NCBI GenBank assembly: GCA_964492555.1
Contig: CAZBKQ010000003.1
Location: forward strand, 1-64,000
Length of the DNA: 64,000 nt
Direction of reading: 5' to 3'
Source of the DNA: GCA-2709075 sp964492555
GTDB lineage: Bacteria; Pseudomonadota; Alphaproteobacteria; MPNO01; UBA2964
Shown here in pieces: positions 35,262 through 44,383 of this stretch. The notes beneath the pieces were generated by a model. That model made no database searches and was not told the origin of the DNA. It saw only the letters and a program-made list of their open reading frames with translations. Made by a program: the position numbers and the translations under genes. How positions within the stretch are numbered: position 1 is the stretch's first letter; each line of letters opens with the position of its first letter.

Positions 35262-36755
35262 ATGGATGGTTCTGCGGCGCTCAAGGAACTCAGGCACAAC
35301 GTTATCTACAGCGATTTGCGCGAATATATCGAGGCGGTGGACGAGCTTGGTGAGCTGCGCCGCATCGACGGGGCGACCTGGGAAGAGGATATCGGCCTCG
35401 CCACCGAGCTGTTGCAGCATAATGAATGGGCGCCCTGCGCCCTGTTCGACAAGATCCCCGGTTATCCCGACGGGTATCGCGTTTTTACCAATTTTTTCGG
35501 CGGGCGGCGTCAGAACGTGACGCTCGGCTTTCCGCCGGAGCTTTCCAAATACGAACTCAGCCAGGTTTTCAACAAGGCCTATGCCTCGGTGGTCAACAAC
35601 CCGTTGCCCTATGTCGAGGTCAAGGACGGCCCCGTCCTGGAAAATGTTATCGAGGGCGATGACGTCGATGTGCTGAGATTCCCGGTACCGCTCTGGCACA
35701 AGGACGATGGCGGACGATATATCGGCACCGGGTCGTTCAATGTCACCCGCGATCCCATCGAAGGCTGGATCAATGTCGGCACCTATCGCGTGATGGTGCA
35801 GGACGCAAAGACCGTCGGTTTCTATATCTCACCCGGCAAGCATGGCCGGCTGCATCGTCAGAAATATATGGACGCCAATGAGCCGATGCCGGTCTGTGTC
35901 GTTGTCGGGGTCGATCCGTTGAGCTTCCTGATGTCATCGAGCGAAATTCCCTATGGGGTCTGCGAATTCGACATCATGGGGGCCTATCGCGGCAGCCCGA
36001 CCGAGGTGGTGATCGGCAAACATACCGCCCTGCCTTTTCCGGCCAGGGCGGAAATCGTGCTCGAAGGGTTCTGCTATCCCGACCGCCAGCGGCTGGAAGG
36101 GCCGTTCGGCGAATGGACCGGCTATTACGGCAATCCCGAACATCATGGCCCGACGCTGGATATCAAGGCGATCTATCACCGCAACGATCCGATCATGCTG
36201 GGCTGTCCGCCGCAGCGCCCGCCGGAGGAACAGTCGCGTTATCGCGCGGTGGTGCGTTCCGCGCTGTTGCAGGAACAGATCGATGCCGTCGGAATCCCCG
36301 ATGTACAGCGCGTCTGGTGTCATGATTGCGGCGGCGGGCGGATGTTCACCGCGATCTCGATCAAGCAGCGCTATCCCGGCCACGCGACCCAGGCGGGGCA
36401 GATCGCCAGCCAGTGCCGGCTGGGCGCCTATGCCGGCAAGTTCGTCGTGGTCGTCGATGACGATATCGATGCCTCGAACCTTGACGATGTGATGTGGGCG
36501 ATGTGCTTCCGCACCGACCCGGCCAGCGATATCGATATCATCAACGCCGCCTGGTCGACCGGGCTAGATCCGTTGATCCATCCCGACCGCAAGGAAGGCG
36601 GCGATACCACCAACAGCCGGGCGATTATCAATGCCTGCAAGCCGTTTCACTGGATGGACAAGTTCCCGCGGGTCAACATGCCGGATGAGGAAACCGCGCG
36701 GAAGGCGCAGGAACGCTGGGGCTGGCTACTGGCGCATAACAATCCGCCGGACTAA
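35262..36755 (+). CDS. UbiD-family prenyl-FMN decarboxylase
   Basis: A 497-residue member of the UbiD superfamily, which reversibly decarboxylates aromatic or unsaturated acids using prenylated FMN. Recognised segments are DLREYIEAVDELGELRRID, the cofactor/metal region WHKDDGGRYIGTGSFNVTRD, the catalytic-type Glu region EGPFGEWTGYY, and IKQRYPGHATQ. GGGAG lies 8 bases before the ATG at 35262. No ubiX gene is visible nearby to supply the prenyl-FMN. It resembles the second UbiD at 46864-48345. Confidence 0.91.
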   Translation: MDGSAALKELRHNVIYSDLREYIEAVDELGELRRIDGATWEEDIGLATELLQHNEWAPCALFDKIPGYPDGYRVFTNFFGGRRQNVTLGFPPELSKYELSQVFNKAYASVVNNPLPYVEVKDGPVLENVIEGDDVDVLRFPVPLWHKDDGGRYIGTGSFNVTRDPIEGWINVGTYRVMVQDAKTVGFYISPGKHGRLHRQKYMDANEPMPVCVVVGVDPLSFLMSSSEIPYGVCEFDIMGAYRGSPTEVVIGKHTALPFPARAEIVLEGFCYPDRQRLEGPFGEWTGYYGNPEHHGPTLDIKAIYHRNDPIMLGCPPQRPPEEQSRYRAVVRSALLQEQIDAVGIPDVQRVWCHDCGGGRMFTAISIKQRYPGHATQAGQIASQCRLGAYAGKFVVVVDDDIDASNLDDVMWAMCFRTDPASDIDIINAAWSTGLDPLIHPDRKEGGDTTNSRAIINACKPFHWMDKFPRVNMPDEETARKAQERWGWLLAHNNPPD

Positions 36756-36773
36756 GCGCTATCGCGGCGCGCC

Positions 36774-36868
36774 GGCCCTCTCCCTCTCCCAACGACAGTA
36801 CCCTTTGGGAGGCCGGGTGGGGGAGCTGGCTGGAACCGTAATGTTTATGAAATGCGCAACGCGCATTT
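36774..36868. other. Spacer with inverted repeats between convergent genes
   Basis: The spacer between the UbiD and EamA genes holds an imperfect C-rich/G-rich hairpin (about 36774-36832) and a perfect one, AAATGCGC-AAC-GCGCATTT (36850-36868), whose right arm overlaps the EamA stop. Neither has a clear T run, so a terminator role is only possible. Confidence 0.35.
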
Positions 36869-37814
36869 AATGTGGGGCCGATCTGGCCTCATGGCGGGTC
36901 ATGTAAAGCGTTGCGCCGGCGATAACCGCGGCGCCGGCCCAGGTCCACATATCCGTCGTCTGGTCGAACAGGAGCCAGGCAATCGCCGCGGAGATCGGCA
37001 GGCGCAGATATTCGATCGGTTCCACGATAGTGGTTTCCGCATGGACCAGCGCGCGGACAAGGCAATAGGGCGCGAGCGTGCCCGCGCCCGCGAGCAGTAA
37101 CAGCGCCGGGATATCGGCGACCTCTGGTGTGACCCAGGTGAAATCGGCGACCGGAACACCCAATTCGGGTATCAGCGTCGCGATCAGATAACCGACACCC
37201 ATGGAGATCGCGGAAAAGGTCGCGACCATAAGCTGGTAATAAAACGTTGTGGTGTTCGGGTGATCGGTGCCGCCGAGCGAGCGGGTATAGATCGCAACCC
37301 CGGCATAGGCGAGCGCCGAGCCCAGCACCAGAAACGCCGCCGGGCTGATCGGCAGGGTGCCGGGCCGCAAAATAATCAGCACGCCGGCGAACCCGATCAG
37401 GGTGGGGATCAGCCGTCCCGGTCCCGGCCGTTCACCGAGAAAGACGATGGCGAGGATGACCACCATAAGCGGCACGGTAAAATGCAGCGAGACGGCGGTT
37501 GCGATCGGCAGGGCGGAAAGGCTGGCGAACCACAGCCACATACCGGTGAAGTTGCACAGATTGCGCTGTACATGGGTCCAGAAGCGGGTGGTCTTGAGAA
37601 ACCCGAACCCTTTCCAGCAGACGATGGAGAGAAAGATCGTCATGCCGATCACATTTCGGAAAAAAACCAGTTCGATCGCCGGGATGTGCTTCAGCAGGTT
37701 AACCGCATTGGGGACAACCGAATGCCAGGCCGCCGCGCCCAGCCCCCAGAATGCACCGACAATCACATCGTGACGGGTCATCGGCCCGACCGGGCCTTTT
37801 GCATGCGAACTCAT
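36867..37814 (-). CDS. DMT-superfamily transporter, EamA type
   Basis: A 315-residue, ten-helix EamA protein; MWLWFASLSALPIATAVSLHF, GFAGVLIILRPGT and DMWTWAGAAVIAGATLYM mark the repeats. The ATG at 37814 is used; an in-frame ATG 11 codons later is possible. It follows the 437-residue unknown gene by 39 bases on the same strand, so the two may be co-transcribed. Seventh EamA gene of the window. Confidence 0.87.
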   Translation of the reverse strand: MSSHAKGPVGPMTRHDVIVGAFWGLGAAAWHSVVPNAVNLLKHIPAIELVFFRNVIGMTIFLSIVCWKGFGFLKTTRFWTHVQRNLCNFTGMWLWFASLSALPIATAVSLHFTVPLMVVILAIVFLGERPGPGRLIPTLIGFAGVLIILRPGTLPISPAAFLVLGSALAYAGVAIYTRSLGGTDHPNTTTFYYQLMVATFSAISMGVGYLIATLIPELGVPVADFTWVTPEVADIPALLLLAGAGTLAPYCLVRALVHAETTIVEPIEYLRLPISAAIAWLLFDQTTDMWTWAGAAVIAGATLYMTRHEARSAPH

Positions 37815-37853
37815 TGAGGGAACTTATAACAAATCGCGCGGGACCGCTCTCCG

Positions 37854-39167
37854 CTAGCGGTAGAGCGCAATTCCGCCGATGCGGCGATCGATATCCGCGA
37901 TGATGCGTTTATAGGCGGGGCTGTTCACATCGCCGTAGCGCCGTTTGAACTGGGCCACCGTCAGCCCTTCCGGCAGATCCTTGAAGGCGGGGAAAAACAC
38001 CCTTTCGCTGGTGGCGTTTGCCAGCGCATCCTGAAATTTCCGCGCGGACGTCGCGTTCTTGACGGCATCCTTGGCAAAGCGCACGCCGGTTCGGTCGGCG
38101 CCGATATCGGTGAAGCTGAACCCGCTCTTCTTGTCGGTGTCCTTAACCTCTTTGAGCTCTCCGATGATATTGGCCGCGACATCGCCGCCGGTCAGGGTTA
38201 GCCCCGCCGAAATCCAAAAATGCTGTACGAAGTCGTGGCGCCCGTCGATCCGAATTGTCCTGACCGATCGCGGGCGGTTCTTCATCCCTTCCGGCCTGAC
38301 GTCACCAACAAATTTTTCAAAACGTGTTTCTCCCAGGATAATGGACAGCGCCAATATCGCGGCTTCATTCTCCGCCACCGGGTCGCCGTTTACCGACCGT
38401 TCTTTCGCCAGCCGGAATATTGGCCGCATCACCTGAAGCACCGTTACACGGCCCTTGCGCGGCAGCGGCGATAACAAATTGTGCAGTTCCGCGTAATAGA
38501 ACCGGACGCGGACCGGATCGCTTACCGTTACCTGGCGTTTGGCGGCCAGCTTGATGTCTTCCATCAGGCGGGGCGGCGGTTGGAAGGAGATGGTGACGGT
38601 ATCGCCCGCGACCCGGACACCCTTGACCGCAGAAAGCACCTCCTTGCCCTTGCCGGGCCCCATCGCGCGGTCCAGCGCCATTTCCATTGCCGGTTCGATC
38701 ACCCAGTCCGGAATTTCCAGCGATCCGATGGCGAGGCGCGAAATACGCAGCCCGCCCCGCGATGGGACTATAACCAGACGGATATTCAGATATTTGCCGA
38801 GGAGTTGTTCGATCTGCGGTCCGCCCGGAATTTGTTGAACAGGCAATTCGGCGGCGACCGCGCCGATCACGCCGTAGCGCGTCACCTGAACCTTGGTCGC
38901 GACATTCTTCAGAACGCCCGTTGCGCCCTTGAGCAGGGTGTTGAGTTCCGCCGTCGATGCCTGGACCCGGGTAATCTGATCCGTCGGCATGGTGCGCGGG
39001 TCGTAACGCTGCGCCAGCGTTTTGGCGTTCTGGAGATCGCGGAAATTGATGTCGCCCAGCCGGGCGATCATGGGCTGTTTATCGACCGCCATGATGACGG
39101 CGGCGACCGGCGCGCCGAGGACGGCGAAAAAGACGAGAATGAGAAAAAGACGGAATAGACAACCCAT
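37854..39167 (-). CDS. Conserved hypothetical membrane-anchored protein, 437 residues
   Basis: Not recognised. A single N-terminal hydrophobic helix (about residues 5-27, RLFLILVFFAVLGAPVAAVIM) acts as signal anchor, placing the remaining 400 residues in the periplasm. The middle is alpha/beta with TVTISFQPPPRLMEDI; the C-terminal half contains FVQHFWISAGLTLTGGDVAANII, GFSFTDIGADRTG and FPAFKDLPEGLTVAQFKRRYG, which look like conserved, structured segments. No enzyme motif is evident. It is flanked by membrane-protein genes on the same strand. Confidence 0.75.
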   Translation of the reverse strand: MGCLFRLFLILVFFAVLGAPVAAVIMAVDKQPMIARLGDINFRDLQNAKTLAQRYDPRTMPTDQITRVQASTAELNTLLKGATGVLKNVATKVQVTRYGVIGAVAAELPVQQIPGGPQIEQLLGKYLNIRLVIVPSRGGLRISRLAIGSLEIPDWVIEPAMEMALDRAMGPGKGKEVLSAVKGVRVAGDTVTISFQPPPRLMEDIKLAAKRQVTVSDPVRVRFYYAELHNLLSPLPRKGRVTVLQVMRPIFRLAKERSVNGDPVAENEAAILALSIILGETRFEKFVGDVRPEGMKNRPRSVRTIRIDGRHDFVQHFWISAGLTLTGGDVAANIIGELKEVKDTDKKSGFSFTDIGADRTGVRFAKDAVKNATSARKFQDALANATSERVFFPAFKDLPEGLTVAQFKRRYGDVNSPAYKRIIADIDRRIGGIALYR

Positions 39168-39241
39168 CGCATGATACCTGTTATAAGCGCCGCGTATCCG
39201 CCAACCCCGCAGCGACAGTCTTCATAGCAAATCGCGCCCGG

Positions 39242-40582
39242 TCAGGACACCAGAAAGAGATTGAGCGCATAAAGGATTGCGGCGCAGACCGCGCCGAGCC
39301 CGAATGCATAGGCGATATTGGGCAGGGTGATCACCCTGGCGGGGTTGAGATTGAACATGACGGACCCGGTGATGATGGTCAGGCTGCCGAGCGAAATCAG
39401 CGTGCAAAGGCCCCATCCGACCAGCAATGCCTGCATCAGGACCAGGTCGGCGACACCGGTCGGGATATTGACGAAGATCACCAGTAGCATGGTCCCGGGC
39501 ACAATGGCGTGAATGCCCATCAACCCGGCGATATTCATGCACATGATGACGATGAAAATGACGGCAACCGGCGCGAGGTCCAGCGATTTCAGCCAGTCCA
39601 ATATGCCGCTTTCCGACATCGCCGCCTCAAACACCGTGCCGAGCGTGATGGCGCAGGTCATCAGCATGGTTTCAGGTCCGATCCGGCCCGCGCCCTGTTG
39701 TGTCGCCATCAGCCCCGAGACGACGGTTTTCGGACCGATGACCAGCAGTGCCAGCAGACAGGGGACCGGCAGGCCGATGACCAGCGAATGCAGGGTGGAC
39801 CAGCCGGTCAGGGCGCTTGTCCCGATGACGATGGCGGCGGTCAGGAACACGCCGGGGATGATGGGCCCAAGGCTGACCAGAGTACGGCCGATTCCCGCCG
39901 GGTTGCGTTCACCGTCCATAATGACGGCGGAGGCCAGTAATCCGAGAACGGTCAAGGCCAACCCCAGCGACACCGGCTGCCAGAGCGGCACGGCGGGCAG
40001 GTATTCGCTCGCCACCGCCATGCCGACGATAAAAGGCGACCAGAACGGCACCAGCGCCATCCCTCGCGCCGCGATCAGGAATATTGCGCGGCGCTCCGCT
40101 TCGGGTGTGTCGCGTCCGACGATGGGGGCGAGGACGGCAAAGACCCCGACCTGAAGGATCGCGCCGATAAAATGCGCACCGGTGACAATGCCGCCCGCCC
40201 GCGCATCCGGGGGCAGGGAGGCAAAGGCCTGCCGCGCCCGGCCGGTTTCAGGGCGGCGGTCGGCGGTTGCGCGCAGCAGGACAAGCGTCGCCAGAAAGGC
40301 CGGAAAGATGGCGGCGCGTTTGAGCCCGTCCAGCACTGCTTCCCCCACGCCGTACCGCAAGGCGAGCCAGGCGGCAGCCAGGGTGATGACCGCGCAAAGT
40401 ATTTGCACGGACCGGCGCGTGCGCGGCAGCGACAGAATGGCGAAGCTGACCAGCAACCCGGTGGTGGCCGCCATCAAAGCCCGGGAGTCAAAGAATATGG
40501 TGGCAATACCCAGCACCCACAGGATCAGGGCATGAAACTGCAAGGTACGGGTGAAGGGTTCGAAGGGGCGGTCGTGGGTCAC
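39242..40582 (-). CDS. Multispanning permease of unknown family
   Basis: About 446 residues with roughly 12 hydrophobic helices. Segments such as FIGAILQVGVFAVLAPIVG, IAARGMALVPFWSPFIVG and FEAAMSESGILDWLKSLDLAPVAVIF suggest an ion or organic-anion transporter (it resembles the general layout of IT-superfamily permeases), but I cannot name a family. The start is placed at the GTG at 40582 because the upstream frame lies in the SIMPL promoter region; other GTG/CTG starts are possible. Divergent from the SIMPL gene. Confidence 0.7.
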   Translation of the reverse strand: MTHDRPFEPFTRTLQFHALILWVLGIATIFFDSRALMAATTGLLVSFAILSLPRTRRSVQILCAVITLAAAWLALRYGVGEAVLDGLKRAAIFPAFLATLVLLRATADRRPETGRARQAFASLPPDARAGGIVTGAHFIGAILQVGVFAVLAPIVGRDTPEAERRAIFLIAARGMALVPFWSPFIVGMAVASEYLPAVPLWQPVSLGLALTVLGLLASAVIMDGERNPAGIGRTLVSLGPIIPGVFLTAAIVIGTSALTGWSTLHSLVIGLPVPCLLALLVIGPKTVVSGLMATQQGAGRIGPETMLMTCAITLGTVFEAAMSESGILDWLKSLDLAPVAVIFIVIMCMNIAGLMGIHAIVPGTMLLVIFVNIPTGVADLVLMQALLVGWGLCTLISLGSLTIITGSVMFNLNPARVITLPNIAYAFGLGAVCAAILYALNLFLVS

Positions 40583-40715
40583 GTGCAAATCCGGGATTGA
40601 GGCGGATATATTAGGCCGGAAACCGCCAATTCCGCCATTCCCGGTCACGGGAACTGTCGGATCAGGTCGGCTTGCTATAAAATCACCGCATTCCGGCGTC
40701 ACACAGGGCGCACTC

Positions 40716-40722
40716 AGGAGGA
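40716..40722 (+). promoter_or_regulatory. Strong ribosome binding site of the SIMPL gene
   Basis: AGGAGGA lies 5 bases before the ATG at 40728. It fixes the start so that the product begins with a signal peptide rather than at the in-frame upstream codon at 40551. Confidence 0.7.
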
Positions 40723-40727
40723 TCGAC

Positions 40728-41423
40728 ATGACCAGAATTCTTGCTTCACTTTGCGCGTTTTTGCTGATTGCCCCCGCCGCATTGGCAGCGGACGATAAAC
40801 CGGCGCCACGCACTATTGTGGTCAGCGCGACCGGCACGGTTGAGGTGGTGCCCGATATGGCGGAAATCCGCACCGGCGTTACAACCCGGGCCGATAGTGC
40901 CCGTCAGGCGGTGGATGCCAATAACGCGGCCATGGCGCGGCTGATGAGGGTTCTGGACGCGGCCAGGAATGCGGCGCGTGACATCCGCACCAGTAATTTC
41001 TCCGTCAATCCGGAATACAAGCATGTGCGGGGGGAACAGCCCCGTGTCATCGGCTACCGGGCGGCGAACACCGTGCATGTCCGCATCCGCGATATCGATA
41101 ACGTTGGCAAAATACTGGATCAGGTCGTCACCGCTGGTTCCAACACCATTCAGGGAATCGGGTTTACGGTTTCCAAGCCGGATGCGCTGACCGATCAGGC
41201 CCGGCGCAAGGCGGTGGCGCTTGCGGTTTCACGGGCCAAATTGCTGGCCAACGCGGCGGGGGCGGAGCTCGGGCCGGTGCTGCAGATTTCCGAAGGCGCG
41301 GTCCGGGTGCCGCAACCGCGTATGCTGGCGGCCCGCGCCGTCGCTCAGGATTCCGTTGTTCCGGTGTCGCGCGGCAGCCAGACACTTAGCGCGACAGTCA
41401 CCATGCGCTTTGCACTTAAATAG
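40728..41423 (+). CDS. SIMPL domain (DUF541) exported protein
   Basis: A 231-residue protein with a signal peptide (residues 1-20, FLLIAPAALA then ADD). The mature part is a SIMPL/DUF541 domain: TIVVSATGTVEVVPDMAEI, NFSVNPEYKHVRGEQPRVIGY, and a final SATVTMRFALK strand. Members such as YggE act in the periplasm and are linked to oxidative stress or outer-membrane integrity; the molecular function is unknown. Convergent with the MFS gene, with 1 base between their stops. Confidence 0.9.
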   Translation: MTRILASLCAFLLIAPAALAADDKPAPRTIVVSATGTVEVVPDMAEIRTGVTTRADSARQAVDANNAAMARLMRVLDAARNAARDIRTSNFSVNPEYKHVRGEQPRVIGYRAANTVHVRIRDIDNVGKILDQVVTAGSNTIQGIGFTVSKPDALTDQARRKAVALAVSRAKLLANAAGAELGPVLQISEGAVRVPQPRMLAARAVAQDSVVPVSRGSQTLSATVTMRFALK

Positions 41424-41424
41424 T

Positions 41425-42549
41425 TTATTTCGTGACTCTCCAGGCGACGACGGCGGTGATCATGCCGGCAACGCACATCGCGGCCATGGCGTAAAAGGCC
41501 TGTCCGCCGAAATTCTCGTAAAGCACGCCCGCCGCCATGGTGGAAATCGCCATCGCTCCGCCCACGGCGGTACTGGAATAGATGCTCTGCGCGGTTGCCG
41601 CATAATTCGCCGGGATCATCCGGGCAATGAAATGTAACCCCGCCAGATGAGTCGCCCCGAAAGTAAATGCGTGCAGCAGCTGTGCCGCGACCAAGGCGGG
41701 CAGGGCGGTGGTTTCGGCCAGAATTACCCAGCGGACGATTCCCGCCAGCGCGGCGAGTATCAGAAAATGCACGGGCTGTAACTTCTTGAGCAGCGCACCT
41801 GAAATGGCGAACAGGATGATCTCCGCGATTACTCCTTCCGCCCAGAGCGCGCCGATCACGCCTTCGCTGATTCCCGCCTCGCGCCAGTGGATCGTCGCGA
41901 ATCCATAAAGCACGCCGTGGCTTGCCTGCACCAGCGCCGCCCCCAACATGAAAACCAGAACCGGCGGAGAGGCCAGTACCGCCTTTACCGGCGCGAAGAA
42001 ATCGCGGTTTCCCGGCGTATCGGTCCGTGGCAGGAAATGACAGGCCGCGACGGTCAGGGCGATAAAGCCGATGATCAGCCAGAGGATGGCGTCCGGGTGC
42101 CGGCCTTCCAGAAAAAGTCCGCTGAAGCTCGCCGTTGCGATAAAGGTGATCGAGCCCCAAAGCCTTACCCGTCCGTAATCCACTACCCCGTCCCGGACCT
42201 TCAGCATGGTGACCGCGTCGCCGAGCGGCATCAGCGCGAACAGCAGCATGGTGGCCGGGATGCTGACCGCCAGCAGCGCCCAGAAACCGTCGGCCGGGAA
42301 AAACAGGAGATGCACGGCGAGACTAACCCAGGCGAGGGCGATCATTAATCGGTCGGGACGACCGAACCGGTCCGCGAATTGCGCCAGCAGAGGGTTTGAA
42401 AAGGCGCGCACCCACATGCCGGCGGAGATGACGAATCCGATCTCGGCCGGCCCCAGCCCGCGCGATTCCAGCCATACCGGCCAGAAGGGCAGCATCACCC
42501 CGATCACCAGAAACAGGGCGCCGTAAAAGAAGGAAATGCGTGTCGCCAT
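41425..42549 (-). CDS. MFS transporter, HcaT/nucleoside-permease-like
   Basis: A 374-residue membrane protein with about 12 helices, of the MFS_1-like group containing HcaT and nucleoside/H+ symporters. Evidence: FFYGALFLVIGVMLPFWPVWL at the start, the FADRFGRPDR A-loop, DYGRVRLWGSITFIA and the LLHAFTFGATHLAGLHFI helix. Likely uptake of an aromatic acid or nucleoside, but the substrate is not determined. Divergent from the ThDP enzyme gene across 78 bases. Confidence 0.84.
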   Translation of the reverse strand: MATRISFFYGALFLVIGVMLPFWPVWLESRGLGPAEIGFVISAGMWVRAFSNPLLAQFADRFGRPDRLMIALAWVSLAVHLLFFPADGFWALLAVSIPATMLLFALMPLGDAVTMLKVRDGVVDYGRVRLWGSITFIATASFSGLFLEGRHPDAILWLIIGFIALTVAACHFLPRTDTPGNRDFFAPVKAVLASPPVLVFMLGAALVQASHGVLYGFATIHWREAGISEGVIGALWAEGVIAEIILFAISGALLKKLQPVHFLILAALAGIVRWVILAETTALPALVAAQLLHAFTFGATHLAGLHFIARMIPANYAATAQSIYSSTAVGGAMAISTMAAGVLYENFGGQAFYAMAAMCVAGMITAVVAWRVTK

Positions 42550-42627
42550 GTCGGGCCGGTCCGGGGTTTCGCAATTTTGTTGAGCAACGCATACTAACGG
42601 CGAACCGACGAATCATGAGGGTATCCA

Positions 42628-44361
42628 ATGGCGCGACAAACCATCCAGGCCGATACAACCGCCGAGGCCTACCTGGCCCTTCTTGCCGACCGCGGGGTCG
42701 ATTACCTGTTCGGCAATGCGGGCACAGATTTCGCCTCCATTATCGAGGCGCTTTCGAAGGCGCAACTCGGCGAGGCCAAGGCGCCGACGCCGGTTACCGT
42801 GCCGCATGAAAATGTCGCGGTGTCGATGGCGCATGGTTATTACCTTGTGACGGGCCGGCCTCAGGCGGTGATGGTGCATGTGACGGTGGGCACGGCGAAT
42901 GCGGTTTGCGGAATCATGAATGCCGCACGCGAGCGCGTGCCGATCCTGTTCGCCGCCGGGCGCACCCCGATCAATGAAGACGGCGCGCCGGGATCACGTT
43001 CGATCTATATCCATTGGGCGCAGGAAATGTTCGATCAGGCCGGGATGGTCCGCGAACTGGTCAAATGGGAATACGAACTGCGCAATCTCGAGCAGCTGGA
43101 GACCGTTGTGGACCGCGCGTTCAGCGTCGCCATGAGCCATCCTCGTGGGCCGATCTATCTGCAATTGCCGCGCGAGGCGCTGGCTACCCCGCCGGGAGAA
43201 TTCACCTTTAATTCGCCAGGCGTGGTGCAGCCCGCGGCCGTGCCCGCCCCCAATCCGGAGGCGGTGGACCGGGCGGCGGATTTGCTGTCAAAGGCGAAGA
43301 ATCCCCTGATCATCGCGTCTTCCTTCGGCCAGAACCCGGCCGATGTCGCGGTGCTGGAGGATTTCGCCCAAAAGCACGCTTTTCCCGTGGTCAGCTACCG
43401 GCCGCGCTATATCAACCTGCCGCTCGATCATCCCATGCATGCCGGGTTTGAACCGGGCGCCATGCTGCCTGAGGTCGATGTGGTGCTGACGCTTGAATCC
43501 GATACGCCGTGGATTCCCTCGCTGCATAAGGTGAACCCTGACGCGAAGATCATTCAGGTCGGGGTCGATCCGCTTTTCGCCAACTATCCGATCCGGGGAT
43601 TCCAGAGCGATGTGACCATTGCGGCGGATCCGGCGCCGACCCTGCAGGCCATCGACAGCGCCATGTCGTCGGCGTCCGGCGCGGACGACCGGCGAAAGAC
43701 GATGGCGGAGAAAAAGGCCGCGGTCGCCGAGAACATGGCGGCAACGATTGAAAGACAGAAAACCGGCGGGCCGATGGAATATCAGTGGCTGGCCCATTGC
43801 ATCGGCAATGTGATGAATGAAGACGACCGGCTGGTCAGCGAATCCCAGCTGCCGGTGCCGTTCCTGGGGTCGCGCAAGGCGGGCACGTTCTTCGGCACCA
43901 GCCCGGCGGGCGGTCTCGGCTGGGGGCTCGGCGCCGGGCTCGGCGTGAAACTCGGCACGCCGGATGCGCGAACCATCTGCGTTGTCGGCGACGGCTCCTA
44001 TATGTTCGGCAATCCGACGCCCGCGCATTTCGTCGGTGCCTCGCTGGAATTGCCGATGCTGACCATTATTCTGAATAACCGCATGTGGGGATCGGTGCGT
44101 AAGGCAACGCTCGGCCTGCATCCGGATGGCGCGGCTTCGCGGCTTAACCGCTCGCCGCTGACATCGCTGGAGCCCAATCCCGAGTTCGAAAAGATCGTCG
44201 AGGCCAATGGCGGTTATGGCGAACGGGTCGATAACGCCGAAGATTTGCCGGGCGCGCTGGAACGCGCGCTCAAGGCGGTGGATGTCGAAAAACGCCAGGC
44301 AGTGCTGAACGTGCAGACGATCTATGACGACGCTCAGGCGCTCGCGGATGCGCGGCGGTAG
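42628..44361 (+). CDS. Thiamine diphosphate-dependent enzyme (acetolactate synthase/benzoylformate decarboxylase-like)
   Basis: A 577-residue ThDP enzyme with the three-domain layout. The cofactor Glu is in VTVPHENVAVSMAHGY; the central domain is at about 200-330; the diphosphate-binding motif is GDGSYMFGNPTPAHFVGASL followed by LTIILNNRMWG. It is likely a decarboxylase or carboligase for 2-oxo acids. The N-terminal GTDFASIIEAL and AGRTPINEDGAPGSRS segments differ from canonical IlvB, so a catabolic role is preferred. Divergent from the MFS gene, convergent with YHYH. Confidence 0.88.
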   Translation: MARQTIQADTTAEAYLALLADRGVDYLFGNAGTDFASIIEALSKAQLGEAKAPTPVTVPHENVAVSMAHGYYLVTGRPQAVMVHVTVGTANAVCGIMNAARERVPILFAAGRTPINEDGAPGSRSIYIHWAQEMFDQAGMVRELVKWEYELRNLEQLETVVDRAFSVAMSHPRGPIYLQLPREALATPPGEFTFNSPGVVQPAAVPAPNPEAVDRAADLLSKAKNPLIIASSFGQNPADVAVLEDFAQKHAFPVVSYRPRYINLPLDHPMHAGFEPGAMLPEVDVVLTLESDTPWIPSLHKVNPDAKIIQVGVDPLFANYPIRGFQSDVTIAADPAPTLQAIDSAMSSASGADDRRKTMAEKKAAVAENMAATIERQKTGGPMEYQWLAHCIGNVMNEDDRLVSESQLPVPFLGSRKAGTFFGTSPAGGLGWGLGAGLGVKLGTPDARTICVVGDGSYMFGNPTPAHFVGASLELPMLTIILNNRMWGSVRKATLGLHPDGAASRLNRSPLTSLEPNPEFEKIVEANGGYGERVDNAEDLPGALERALKAVDVEKRQAVLNVQTIYDDAQALADARR

Positions 44362-44383
44362 TGCAGCGGATTAATAGCCGCGG

